30,099 bases of DNA from a virus. The DNA lies in IMG/VR virus record IMGVR_UViG_3300025889_000632, positions 1-30,099 of that record, one strand, 5' to 3'. The notes beneath the pieces were generated by a model. The model made no database searches, was not told the DNA's origin, and saw only the letters and a list, made by a program, of their open reading frames with translations. Below, piece by piece: positions 23,284 through 30,099 of this stretch. Position 1 is the first letter of the stretch, and every line of letters starts with the position of its first letter. A program made the position numbers and the translations under genes.

Positions 23284-24198
23284 TCAATCAAATTTGTAAA
23301 TTGTAGCAGAGGTGTAGATCTCAGGGTGTCCGCTAATATTTGACGCTTGCCCTAATCCTTGCGTTTGACTACTGGAACACCTGAATCTAATTTCCAGCAC
23401 GGACTGCGTGGCAATAGTAAATCTCCCTTTAATTACGGAGTGGACAGGTAACCTGTCCCCGCTGTAACTTCGGCATGAGGTTCCGTCAATAAGCGTCGAA
23501 GCTCCTGTTGTGTCGTATAGCCATGCGACAAATCTGTCACACCCGTCTCCAGGCACCGCAGCATCTATCATGTATGTACCGGCTTCCAAGGTGATCTGGT
23601 TTGAGTCCAGTGTTGTTATGATACCGTCTGGATCATTTTGCTGGTTCAGATCTCTTGTTTGATCAACTGCCGAGTCACTATCGCCCCCTCCAACATTCGT
23701 TACCTTTTGATCCCACACATGAGCGACAGACGCAATAATCGATGCCGTGGACTTAGTCTCCCATTGTATCGTACCGGACCCGTCCGTGGATATATATTTG
23801 TTGGCACCATCGGTTTGAATTTGTGAGACGGAAATTGTTCCAATCCCAGCCTGCGCTTCCCATGTCGGATCAGCACCTGGTCCCTGAGTCTTTAGAAAAT
23901 TTCCGCTAGTGCCAGGTGCCAGTGTAACGAGATCCCCATTTGAGTCGTAGTAAAGAATCTGTCCATGCGTGCCTTGAGCAAGCTTTACAAGAGCCAAGTT
24001 GTGGTCCGATATCTTTGAATTAATATCAATAGGGCTTGCAAGCTTCAAGGTCGTCACTGCTCCATCAGCGAGCTGAGAGGTGTCCAGAGTTCCGTTCAGC
24101 CGAATCGTTGGTGAGCCCAGAAGATTAAGCTTTGCATAAGTAACTTTTTCCGATGCCGAAAAATTGTAGCCCGATTTGACTGAAAAAGTGAGTGCCAT
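23284..24198 (-). CDS. Tail fibre-like protein, 304 aa
   Basis: The N-terminus MALTFSVKSGYNFSASEKVT and the segment TLDTSQLADGAVTTLKLASP resemble repeated shaft sequences in phage fibres. GQILYYDSNGDLVTLAPGTS and GNFLKTQGPGADPTWE are the short repeats typical of fibre stalks. The C-terminal 120 residues (ITLEAGTYMIDAAVPGDGCD, RFTIATQSVLEIRFRC) look like a jelly-roll/C1q-like tip. Role: host recognition. Lies directly downstream of another fibre-like gene (four-base gap). Confidence 0.65.
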   Translation of the reverse strand: MALTFSVKSGYNFSASEKVTYAKLNLLGSPTIRLNGTLDTSQLADGAVTTLKLASPIDINSKISDHNLALVKLAQGTHGQILYYDSNGDLVTLAPGTSGNFLKTQGPGADPTWEAQAGIGTISVSQIQTDGANKYISTDGSGTIQWETKSTASIIASVAHVWDQKVTNVGGGDSDSAVDQTRDLNQQNDPDGIITTLDSNQITLEAGTYMIDAAVPGDGCDRFVAWLYDTTGASTLIDGTSCRSYSGDRLPVHSVIKGRFTIATQSVLEIRFRCSSSQTQGLGQASNISGHPEIYTSATIYKFD

Positions 24199-24202
24199 GG
24201 TT

Positions 24203-25222
24203 TTAAGTTGTTAAGATCGGAATGCCTAAAGCAAATAGGTATCCTGTTTGAGTAGTGACTGTCGCACCATTGGTCCCGTGGTTGATCTCAAGAATTATAT
24301 AATCATTCTCCTCCATCACGAAATCACCATAAGTTGCAGTGGACTCTTCTGTCGTCTTCATGTTTTGGATCACCTCAGAATGCGTCATGCTGTCCAATTG
24401 GGTGCCGCTTGAGTCATAACGAGCAAGCCTCATTGTTACATCCTGCGCCGAATTAGAACTTGTGGTTGAAATAGAGCACGCAACATGAGCATGAACTGGA
24501 ACTTTGCCCGTATAGGTCAAGCGACTGTCAGACCCGAGGGAAAATTGATGCACCCGACTTTCTGTTGTGTTCAATGAATACACTGAATTATCTTCATAGT
24601 ATGTGCCGTTGTCAGTGCATGTTGTTGCTTGAGCGGTTGTCACATAAATCGCCCCCATTGCGCTCTTAACTCCAAAATGCGATGCCCACCATTTTTGACT
24701 TAAATTGCTGACAAGGTCCACAACACCCTCTGGTGGAATTCTTACAGTTGTCACCCCAGAGTCTGCCCAGACAGATCCAGTCAAAGTGATCATCTCTGAG
24801 GTATCGTTTATGATTGTTTTGCGACTTATCTTTCCGCTGTCAGGAGCAGGAACAGCATAACTGGTTCCTGTCGTCAAAATGCTGACTGCCTTGTTGGCTG
24901 TTATGGCATCGGACTCGCTGTCGTCCAATGTCTGCCTGGCAGAATATGGAGTCCCAATCCCCACAGACGGGTTGCCTCCGGATCCATCAGCATTCGTCCA
25001 AGCAAGACCAGAGGTGCCTTCAAGTGTTCGAACTGCAGCAGCGCCAGACGAACCTTGAAGAAAAAGCATCCCGTCACCAGTGAGTTCGTCCACTGCACGA
25101 ATATTTCCTGCAGCATAATTCAAATGCTGAAGAATATTGATAAACTCATCCCTGCTTGTTGCGTCTGTATCAACTGGGGCATTTACCGTATCAACCGAAA
25201 AATTTACTGTTCCATCTGGCAT
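24203..25222 (-). CDS. Tail fibre-like protein, 339 aa
   Basis: Start set at ATG 25222 (MPDGTVNFSVDTVNAP), which overlaps the upstream TAA by one base (TAATG) with GAGGA about nine bases before; a TTG two codons upstream is less likely. An N-terminal assembly segment is followed by Gly/Ser/Thr-rich beta repeats (FLQGSSGAAAVRTLEGTSGL, AWTNADGSGGNPSVGIGTPY) and a C-terminal beta-rich domain (VHAHVACSISTTSSNSAQDV, YGDFVMEENDYIILEINHG) like a jelly-roll adhesin tip. Likely part of the host-binding tail assembly. Confidence 0.65.
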   Translation of the reverse strand: MPDGTVNFSVDTVNAPVDTDATSRDEFINILQHLNYAAGNIRAVDELTGDGMLFLQGSSGAAAVRTLEGTSGLAWTNADGSGGNPSVGIGTPYSARQTLDDSESDAITANKAVSILTTGTSYAVPAPDSGKISRKTIINDTSEMITLTGSVWADSGVTTVRIPPEGVVDLVSNLSQKWWASHFGVKSAMGAIYVTTAQATTCTDNGTYYEDNSVYSLNTTESRVHQFSLGSDSRLTYTGKVPVHAHVACSISTTSSNSAQDVTMRLARYDSSGTQLDSMTHSEVIQNMKTTEESTATYGDFVMEENDYIILEINHGTNGATVTTQTGYLFALGIPILTT

Positions 25223-27465
25223 TACCAAAGTCCTCCATGAGTTCCTTGTCGTCGTTGGCCTGGAGTGCTTCCACTCAAGGCTGAATGCAAACGGACTCGA
25301 CCATCAGTCCCTTCAATTTTAATTTGAAAATATGCACCCCTGCGATCAACGAGCAGGTTATGAGTGTAATAAGCGTACATGTCCAATTGAGTTCCATCTG
25401 CGTCCAATAGTGTCCCACCATTCGGCTCTGTCGGTTCCAGGACTACAGAGTAATCTTCTCGACCTTCTGTCGCATGATCCTGGTTTGGGTTTGCGATATC
25501 CCAATCATCAATTCCAAACGTAAGGTATTTCGTCCTTGACGGAAAGGTATAAGTTGTATCGTCCACCAAAACTGTCTCCTTCAAAACCCCATCGACAACA
25601 GCTGTCACCTTGTATTTCGGCGCCCAGGTTGAGATAAAAAGCTTGGCTTGCTGGATCCTGCGGCGATTGCCGGCTTCAAACCCGTAGCCCCGAGTCAGCA
25701 CCATGAAATCGATCGGACGATCTTCAACCTCGTAAGCATTAGTGCAAATGACCTGCACATACGGATCATTCGATGAAATATAAAACGAACTTGAATTCGT
25801 GAACCTTACTCCGCAGTCCAATTGGGAGATGCTGTCTGTGTTATGAGTCCACCCATCGGTATTGAACCCGTCCCAAAGGTTATCTGCAGGCATCTCGCAT
25901 GGATCCACGCTTGAATCAGTCCCGACACCCCACAGCTCACCAGACTCCGCATCTGTGACATTAGTCTCCAAGCTTTCGATGACATTATCGCCAGCATCAT
26001 TGACCAATTCATTGTCGGCATCATCGATAATTTCACGATGTCTGGTGACCCTGACAGATGTCCCGTTATTCACCTGAAGAGTGCTACCATCTTCCGGATG
26101 CCCTTTTAAGAGAACATCACAATAGAAGCTGTTCTGAGCAATTGGAACACCTTCAAGCTCTCCATATTCATAAAGCCCTACAACACCCGAATACGTTACA
26201 TAAAACAGGTGCTCCGATCCTTGCCAGTCTGCGATGAAAAAATATTTAACCTCAACCGCATCCCCGTCATCATAACCTGCCCAGGCCTGATTCAAAAAAT
26301 CATAAACCAGAACCGCATTGTTCTTTTGACTCCCATCAATAGGGACACTCAAATAATACCGATCTCTCCAATAAGCTCCACACGCAGTTTCTCTTGCTAT
26401 TGAAAAATCAATCTTATCTATCACAGGTTGAATCTGCGATGACTGAGGCAAAGTCACTCCCTGAAGCTTGTTGAGTTCTGTTTGCTTCAACGATACGACT
26501 CCTCGCTGAGACAGGAACCACAAGTCTCCACCAATGCTGGCGACTGACCTTTGCCCGACCAATCCATATTCGGTGGTGATTTGATCCAGCGTTGCATTCG
26601 ATTCCCAATCACCGATCAAATTGCTGACCGCATAAATGGAAGTGTCCTTAAAAACGATCACTGTCGTGTCGTTAAATTTGACGCATCGAACAATCTCATC
26701 TGAATCACCCTGATTGATTTTGAACGATGAATAGACAGGATCGTAGCTGGTGTAATCCAGAATGTCAGAAACCGCAACATGATCGCCCTTATTCCCGCCA
26801 GACGGAACATGAGGAACGATTAATCTGTTCTGGAAAAAGAGTGAGTTCTTTGCGTTTGGGATGTTCTCAGTGCCTCCCGCACCAGACGCACCTGGAGCTT
26901 CAATAAATCCCTCTTCAAAATTTGATAGAACAAGATGTTTTTCATTTGGTCCCCGGCTCAATATGCATTTATCAAATGCCTGTGTGAACCAATACAAATC
27001 TTCTGTGTTTGTGTCCTGATATTCAGAGGTTGTCGGAACGGTTAAAGAGACGCTGACGGGTATTTTCTCAGGAGAATTGCCTGGACGAAATCTCCAAATA
27101 TTTATGCTTGCTTGGTTGGTGGACGAGGCTATTAAAAACCAATCATAACCATCAGGGTCATTCCATACACCAACCCCATACACATCTTCGAAAGCACCGG
27201 TTCCAATAATCCTTTGCCAGTTGATGTCTCCATTCTGCCATTCAATGTCCCATTCAAATCCCCTAACATCACTGAACGAAAGAGGCATCATTCCTTTCCT
27301 GGGCTCGGCTACTCCGAATCGGAATCTGGCATTCCGAGCATCTGCGACATAACCAGGCTGTAGCAACTGTGGGGCAGTCCGCATATCCACACCGATGAAT
27401 CCGCGATCCCCATCCATCTGAGGAACGTCATCATTTTGCGAATACGTTCTATGCCCTGTCGTCAT
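25222..27465 (-). CDS. Large tail protein, beta-propeller-like, 747 aa
   Basis: It starts with DDVPQMDGDRGFIGVDMRTA, PQLLQPGYVADARNARFRFG and VAEPRKGM, a pattern recurrent in podovirus tail proteins near the tail nozzle. The middle has repeated aromatic/beta blocks (LVLSNFEEGFIEAPG, NKGDHVAVSDILDYTSYDPV, GDLWFLSQRGVVSLKQTEL, YYLSVPIDGSQKNNAVLVYD) consistent with a beta-propeller. The C-terminus around SVVLEPTEPNGGTLLDADGT, VDRRGAYFQIKIEGTDGRVR may be a separate domain. It overlaps the glycosyltransferase gene upstream by ATGA. Likely tail nozzle or tubular component. Confidence 0.65.
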   Translation of the reverse strand: MTTGHRTYSQNDDVPQMDGDRGFIGVDMRTAPQLLQPGYVADARNARFRFGVAEPRKGMMPLSFSDVRGFEWDIEWQNGDINWQRIIGTGAFEDVYGVGVWNDPDGYDWFLIASSTNQASINIWRFRPGNSPEKIPVSVSLTVPTTSEYQDTNTEDLYWFTQAFDKCILSRGPNEKHLVLSNFEEGFIEAPGASGAGGTENIPNAKNSLFFQNRLIVPHVPSGGNKGDHVAVSDILDYTSYDPVYSSFKINQGDSDEIVRCVKFNDTTVIVFKDTSIYAVSNLIGDWESNATLDQITTEYGLVGQRSVASIGGDLWFLSQRGVVSLKQTELNKLQGVTLPQSSQIQPVIDKIDFSIARETACGAYWRDRYYLSVPIDGSQKNNAVLVYDFLNQAWAGYDDGDAVEVKYFFIADWQGSEHLFYVTYSGVVGLYEYGELEGVPIAQNSFYCDVLLKGHPEDGSTLQVNNGTSVRVTRHREIIDDADNELVNDAGDNVIESLETNVTDAESGELWGVGTDSSVDPCEMPADNLWDGFNTDGWTHNTDSISQLDCGVRFTNSSSFYISSNDPYVQVICTNAYEVEDRPIDFMVLTRGYGFEAGNRRRIQQAKLFISTWAPKYKVTAVVDGVLKETVLVDDTTYTFPSRTKYLTFGIDDWDIANPNQDHATEGREDYSVVLEPTEPNGGTLLDADGTQLDMYAYYTHNLLVDRRGAYFQIKIEGTDGRVRLHSALSGSTPGQRRQGTHGGLW

Positions 27466-28487
27466 TTATAAAAGCCAGCCTTCACTAGAGTCTGCTCTAA
27501 GGTTTTATTCGACTGTTCCCAATTCAACCTCATCCCTCTTTCTGAAGCTTTCAGCTCCTTCTCTGTCCTTCTTCGGTTATAAAGCTCACGCATTCGATCG
27601 ACAAGATCTTCCTTTTTTGGCTTCGCCCAAAGGCCACCATTGTCGTAATGGTTTTTGGCAGGTTCTAAGTCGAACCCAACAGGAAAGCCAACTGAATCAT
27701 CGAAAAACTCGGTAATACCGCCAAATGGAACGGCAATCACTGCTCTCCCAGTTGCCATCGCTTCATGTTGCATCAAACCCCATCCTTCCCCCTTGCTGGC
27801 AGAAACAAAGCAATCAATTTTCTCATACCATTTCGCAAGCTGATTTCGGGTCCAGAATGCCTTCATCAATTTGATTCTGTCATCATCAAAATTAAGATCA
27901 GGATCATCAGGATAACATTTAATGACCAGACGAACGTCCTTGACTCGCTTTGGAAAAGCCTTTCTCCATGCATCAACAACATCTTGAAGTCCTTTTCGAC
28001 ACCCACCTGCTGCGGTTCTCCCAGCGGTTCCGAAAACATAATAGTCTTTCTGAATTGGTGGGGCATATTTGAAGATGCTTGTATCGATGCCCATGTTCAC
28101 TTTTGCCATGGGGCGCCTTACGCCTTGCGCATTGAACGTGGAAAGATTGAATGTGGATGGAACGATCACTAGCTCTGCTCTGTTGAGATTTAATATGGCT
28201 TCCTTTGGCAATCGTGTCGTTTCCCACATCGTATTGTAAACGATCTTTTTTTCTCCATCTGGATAGTAAGTTGGGCAATGGATCACCATCTCCCACGTTT
28301 CCAACTGATGTTTGTATACAATTGATTCCTGAATCAATTTAGGAATCTTCGCTTTGCTTAACTCTGTCGTGATCGGATATATTGTGGTATCCCTGCCAAG
28401 CTTCGAAAGTCCCTCTGTAACACGAAAAAGGTGGAGAGAATACGATGAGTATCCATCCACCACACCCCTCAGACATGATCTTTTCAT
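27462..28487 (-). CDS. GT4-family glycosyltransferase in the tail operon
   Basis: 341 residues with a GT-B fold. Acceptor half: RGVVDGYSSYSLHLFRVTEG, then EKKIVYNTMWETTRLPKEAI and AELVIVPSTFNLSTF at 105-119. Donor half: GTAGRTAAGGCRKGLQDVVD at 153-172, VIKCYPDD, IDCFVSASKGEGWGLMQHEA at 224-243 and MATGRAVIAVPFGG. E234 and E242 are the expected GT4 donor-site acids. It sits between the lysis-type genes and the large tail protein, with one-base spacing upstream and ATGA downstream, so it is made with virion proteins. It may glycosylate tail or fibre proteins, or modify the host surface late in infection. Confidence 0.8.
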   Translation of the reverse strand: MKRSCLRGVVDGYSSYSLHLFRVTEGLSKLGRDTTIYPITTELSKAKIPKLIQESIVYKHQLETWEMVIHCPTYYPDGEKKIVYNTMWETTRLPKEAILNLNRAELVIVPSTFNLSTFNAQGVRRPMAKVNMGIDTSIFKYAPPIQKDYYVFGTAGRTAAGGCRKGLQDVVDAWRKAFPKRVKDVRLVIKCYPDDPDLNFDDDRIKLMKAFWTRNQLAKWYEKIDCFVSASKGEGWGLMQHEAMATGRAVIAVPFGGITEFFDDSVGFPVGFDLEPAKNHYDNGGLWAKPKKEDLVDRMRELYNRRRTEKELKASERGMRLNWEQSNKTLEQTLVKAGFYK

Positions 28488-28488
28488 A

Positions 28489-29007
28489 TTAACTTTTCAA
28501 TGTTTTTCCTCTTTCCACTTCCAGGTTCTTAATCATCGACATGATGCTTAGTTTTTCATCACCGCTTTTTGATGCCTCAAACCTGCCTTGAAGTTCTCTT
28601 ATATGCTTGGACAATGCGTTGTCAAAACCTTGCGCCATCGCCTTGCCGCTATTGCTTGAGTTGATGAGAGTGCGGATGAAAAACAACATCAAAAAGCAAC
28701 CCGCTGCCAATGCTATCAACTTAATACCACCAGGAATACTTTTCTCAATGCCACCAAGCAGAGACTGATCTCCATTGCCCTGTTCGCTAGAGTCCACAGA
28801 CCATTCAACAGCACCTCCATTTTCCGATTTAGACAATGCTTTAATTGTCGCAGTGATACGTTCTGTTTGATCTCTCGACCACCTCTCAGACACCTGCGTT
28901 GTGGCGTTTGCCTGGCGCTCGACGAACGGAAGCGATGCGCACCCTGTGAAAATTGTAATGAGCAACGCACAGCTAATCGTCTTTGTTGTTAACAATGATT
29001 GTTTCAT
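28489..29007 (-). CDS. Lipoprotein with internal membrane segment, spanin-like, 172 aa
   Basis: The N-terminus MKQSLLTTKTISCALLITIF followed by TGCAS is a lipoprotein signal with C23 as the lipidated residue (F at -3 is less usual). Residues 24-93 are polar and helical. Residues about 94-115 (GIKLIALAAGCFLMLFFIRT) are a clear transmembrane helix, and 116-172 a charged tail. Outer-membrane anchor plus inner-membrane segment in one chain is the layout of unimolecular spanins such as T1 gp11, although these end soon after the membrane helix. The gene overlaps the holin-like gene by 35 bases. Alternative: an unrelated envelope protein. Confidence 0.55.
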   Translation of the reverse strand: MKQSLLTTKTISCALLITIFTGCASLPFVERQANATTQVSERWSRDQTERITATIKALSKSENGGAVEWSVDSSEQGNGDQSLLGGIEKSIPGGIKLIALAAGCFLMLFFIRTLINSSNSGKAMAQGFDNALSKHIRELQGRFEASKSGDEKLSIMSMIKNLEVERGKTLKS

Positions 29008-29194
29008 TGGATCTTTCTTTTATAAAGTGATACCAAACAAGGCATGCCTTCCCAATCATATAAACCAAAGTGACTGCAGCAATGCTGAATTTGAAAAACA
29101 AATCGATGTCACTGCTGGTCACTGTCCATCCTAAAAACGCAGCCGCAAGCATGCGACATGCATCTAACGCATCATGTCCCAATTTGTAAACCAT
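28973..29194 (-). CDS. Holin-like small membrane protein, 73 aa
   Basis: Residues about 33-56 (FFKFSIAAVTLVYMIGKACL) form a strong transmembrane helix; residues 11-24 (DACRMLAAAFLGWT) are a weaker hydrophobic segment. The C-terminus FIKERSNETIIVNN is charged. Size, one to two membrane segments, a polar tail and position next to a spanin-like lipoprotein fit a class II/III-type holin that times lysis. No endolysin is present in the window, so it would be encoded elsewhere. No good ribosome binding site seen. Confidence 0.5.
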   Translation of the reverse strand: MVYKLGHDALDACRMLAAAFLGWTVTSSDIDLFFKFSIAAVTLVYMIGKACLVWYHFIKERSNETIIVNNKDD

Positions 29195-29220
29195 TTAGCA
29201 TGCCTGTCGTCCGCCTGCCT

Positions 29221-29505
29221 TTATTCCTCCGGTGTTACAGCAGCATCAAATCCCGCCATGATGTCTTCAACCGAATCCATTGTGATTTGGTTGGATGCAT
29301 TGTGGGCAGTGACTGCTGCGGCGATTTGTGTGACCAGTGCTTCGGTGTTGGCACGGTTAACTGGTTCGCTCAATTCCTCCCGTGCTGCCAGCAGTGCCTT
29401 AGCTTTGGCTAACAGTTGGAGGATGGTGCTTTTGCCATTATCGGCAGCAAGCTGTGCGTCAAGGCCAGAGATTTGGCTTCGTAGATAATTGATTTTTGGG
29501 TCCAT
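29221..29505 (-). CDS. Coiled-coil hypothetical protein, 94 aa
   Basis: The protein is almost entirely helical: KINYLRSQISGLDAQLAADN, ILQLLAKAKALLAAREELSE, TEALVTQIAAAVTAHN. Leu/Ala heptads suggest a coiled coil. There are no Cys or Trp. It lies between the fibre gene and the holin-like gene. Such small coiled-coil proteins near fibres can be chaperones, an inference from position only. Confidence 0.6.
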   Translation of the reverse strand: MDPKINYLRSQISGLDAQLAADNGKSTILQLLAKAKALLAAREELSEPVNRANTEALVTQIAAAVTAHNASNQITMDSVEDIMAGFDAAVTPEE

Positions 29506-29510
29506 AGTTT

Positions 29511-30099
29511 TTATTGAATTTGGTAGGTGCCTGAGAAACGGATTTGAGTTGTTGCTGTAAAATTAGCCTCAGTCAACCCCGTGCTGCCAGCGGCACCCCA
29601 GTCATAGAGCGTTGCATTCGTTGTATTATTATTTATCAGACCATTAAAAGCCGACGTCAGTGACGCCATATTGGAGGCTCGCCCCATCACCAGCGTGCTC
29701 CCTGAATCAGTTGTGTTTCTGGCAGTAAAAGGCAGACCCTCAATTTTAGCGGTCCCCGTATCAGTCCCAGTTGCCGTCAGGGTTATATTTCCCTCAAGAT
29801 GAACTACATCACCAATCCTCGTATAGTAACCTTCCTGCGCACTGTAAGTTATTCCTGTAGAACCACTTCCAAAAGTTATAGTAGGAGTCCACGTTCCAGT
29901 TTCATACACTGGTTGTTCCCGCCCAGTCAATGTGACACTGGTTCCTGTCCCGACAAAGGCATTGTCGCTCAGGTCATACAGTTTGTTGGTGCTGGTGTCG
30001 TATTGCTCTGCTCGGAAGTCTGCAAGTGTGCCGATTTCGGTGACGGTTACACTTGAAATATAGACGTAATCTGTTCCTGGTGCAGCATTGGTCTGGGAC
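29511..30099 (-). CDS. Tail fibre protein, C-terminal part (5' end outside window)
   Basis: The frame is open to the right edge. The visible 195 or so residues start SQTNAAPGTDYVYISSVTVT, continue LADFRAEQYDTSTNKLYDLS, then GTWTPTITFGSGSTGITYSA, QEGYYTRIGDVVHLEGNITL and AKIEGLPFTARNTTD, ending RFSGTYQIQ. GTWTP-TITF followed by GYYTRIGDVV and GLPF is a well known C-terminal module of phage tail fibres and other surface proteins. It is the first of the late genes seen reading from the right; the true start is not in the window. Confidence 0.8.
   Translation of the reverse strand, partial: SQTNAAPGTDYVYISSVTVTEIGTLADFRAEQYDTSTNKLYDLSDNAFVGTGTSVTLTGREQPVYETGTWTPTITFGSGSTGITYSAQEGYYTRIGDVVHLEGNITLTATGTDTGTAKIEGLPFTARNTTDSGSTLVMGRASNMASLTSAFNGLINNNTTNATLYDWGAAGSTGLTEANFTATTQIRFSGTYQIQ

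Noticed and set aside
1-30099. CRISPR arrays, insertion sequences, integrase, tRNA genes
   Set aside because: No regularly spaced repeats, transposase or recombinase motifs, terminal inverted repeats or cloverleafs were found by reading. Small or diverged elements could still have been missed.

Overview
The window looks like about 30 kb of a tailed bacteriophage genome. It is probably lytic, because no integrase, excisionase, repressor cassette or attachment site was seen. Lipobox-like sequences and the type of glycan genes point to a Gram-negative host. The dense packing, chains of 1-4 base overlaps and podovirus-like tail and internal proteins fit a phage with a short tail, but family and host cannot be fixed from sequence alone. 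Portal, terminase, capsid and endolysin are not in the window. The last gene runs off the right end, so the head genes probably lie beyond it.

Layout. (1) 63-10086, minus strand: the early/replication block. From its promoter-proximal end it holds a ribbon-helix-helix regulator, a tiny lipoprotein-like peptide, a RecT-like annealing protein, a PD-(D/E)XK exonuclease with an Fe-S-type Cys set, a likely ssDNA-binding protein, an SF2 helicase, a RusA-type resolvase, an unexpected coiled-coil/beta-helix protein, a Cys-rich zinc protein, a small membrane protein and a primase-helicase. After a repeat-rich non-coding stretch (1412-1634) come a set of very small proteins and a helix-turn-helix-like protein. 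(2) 10168-15689, plus strand: a glycan cassette with three GT-B-like glycosyltransferases, a left-handed beta-helix acetyltransferase, a short stub resembling the start of a GT32-type glycosyltransferase, a GT-A glycosyltransferase and two methyltransferase-like proteins. (3) 15646-30099, minus strand: late virion and lysis genes. From the right these are a partial tail-fibre gene, a coiled-coil protein, a holin-like protein, a lipoprotein with a second membrane segment (spanin-like), a GT4 glycosyltransferase, a large tail protein, two fibre-like proteins, small hypotheticals, two internal virion-like proteins and a 1725-residue polyvalent virion protein.

How the genes fit together. The recombination block (annealase, exonuclease, SSB-like, helicase, resolvase) together with the primase-helicase makes a self-contained DNA replication/recombination system. 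The glycan cassette is oriented opposite to both phage arms and looks more AT-rich in its first half. It most likely makes or modifies a surface glycan (host envelope or virion), which is an inference. The divergent 9947-10167 region carries promoter-like elements and a palindrome that suggests autoregulation by the small regulator.

Intergenic stretches: 1-62 and 372-431 hold nothing I can identify. 1412-1634 and 9663-9829 are described as features. No gene-free stretch exceeds 300 bases.
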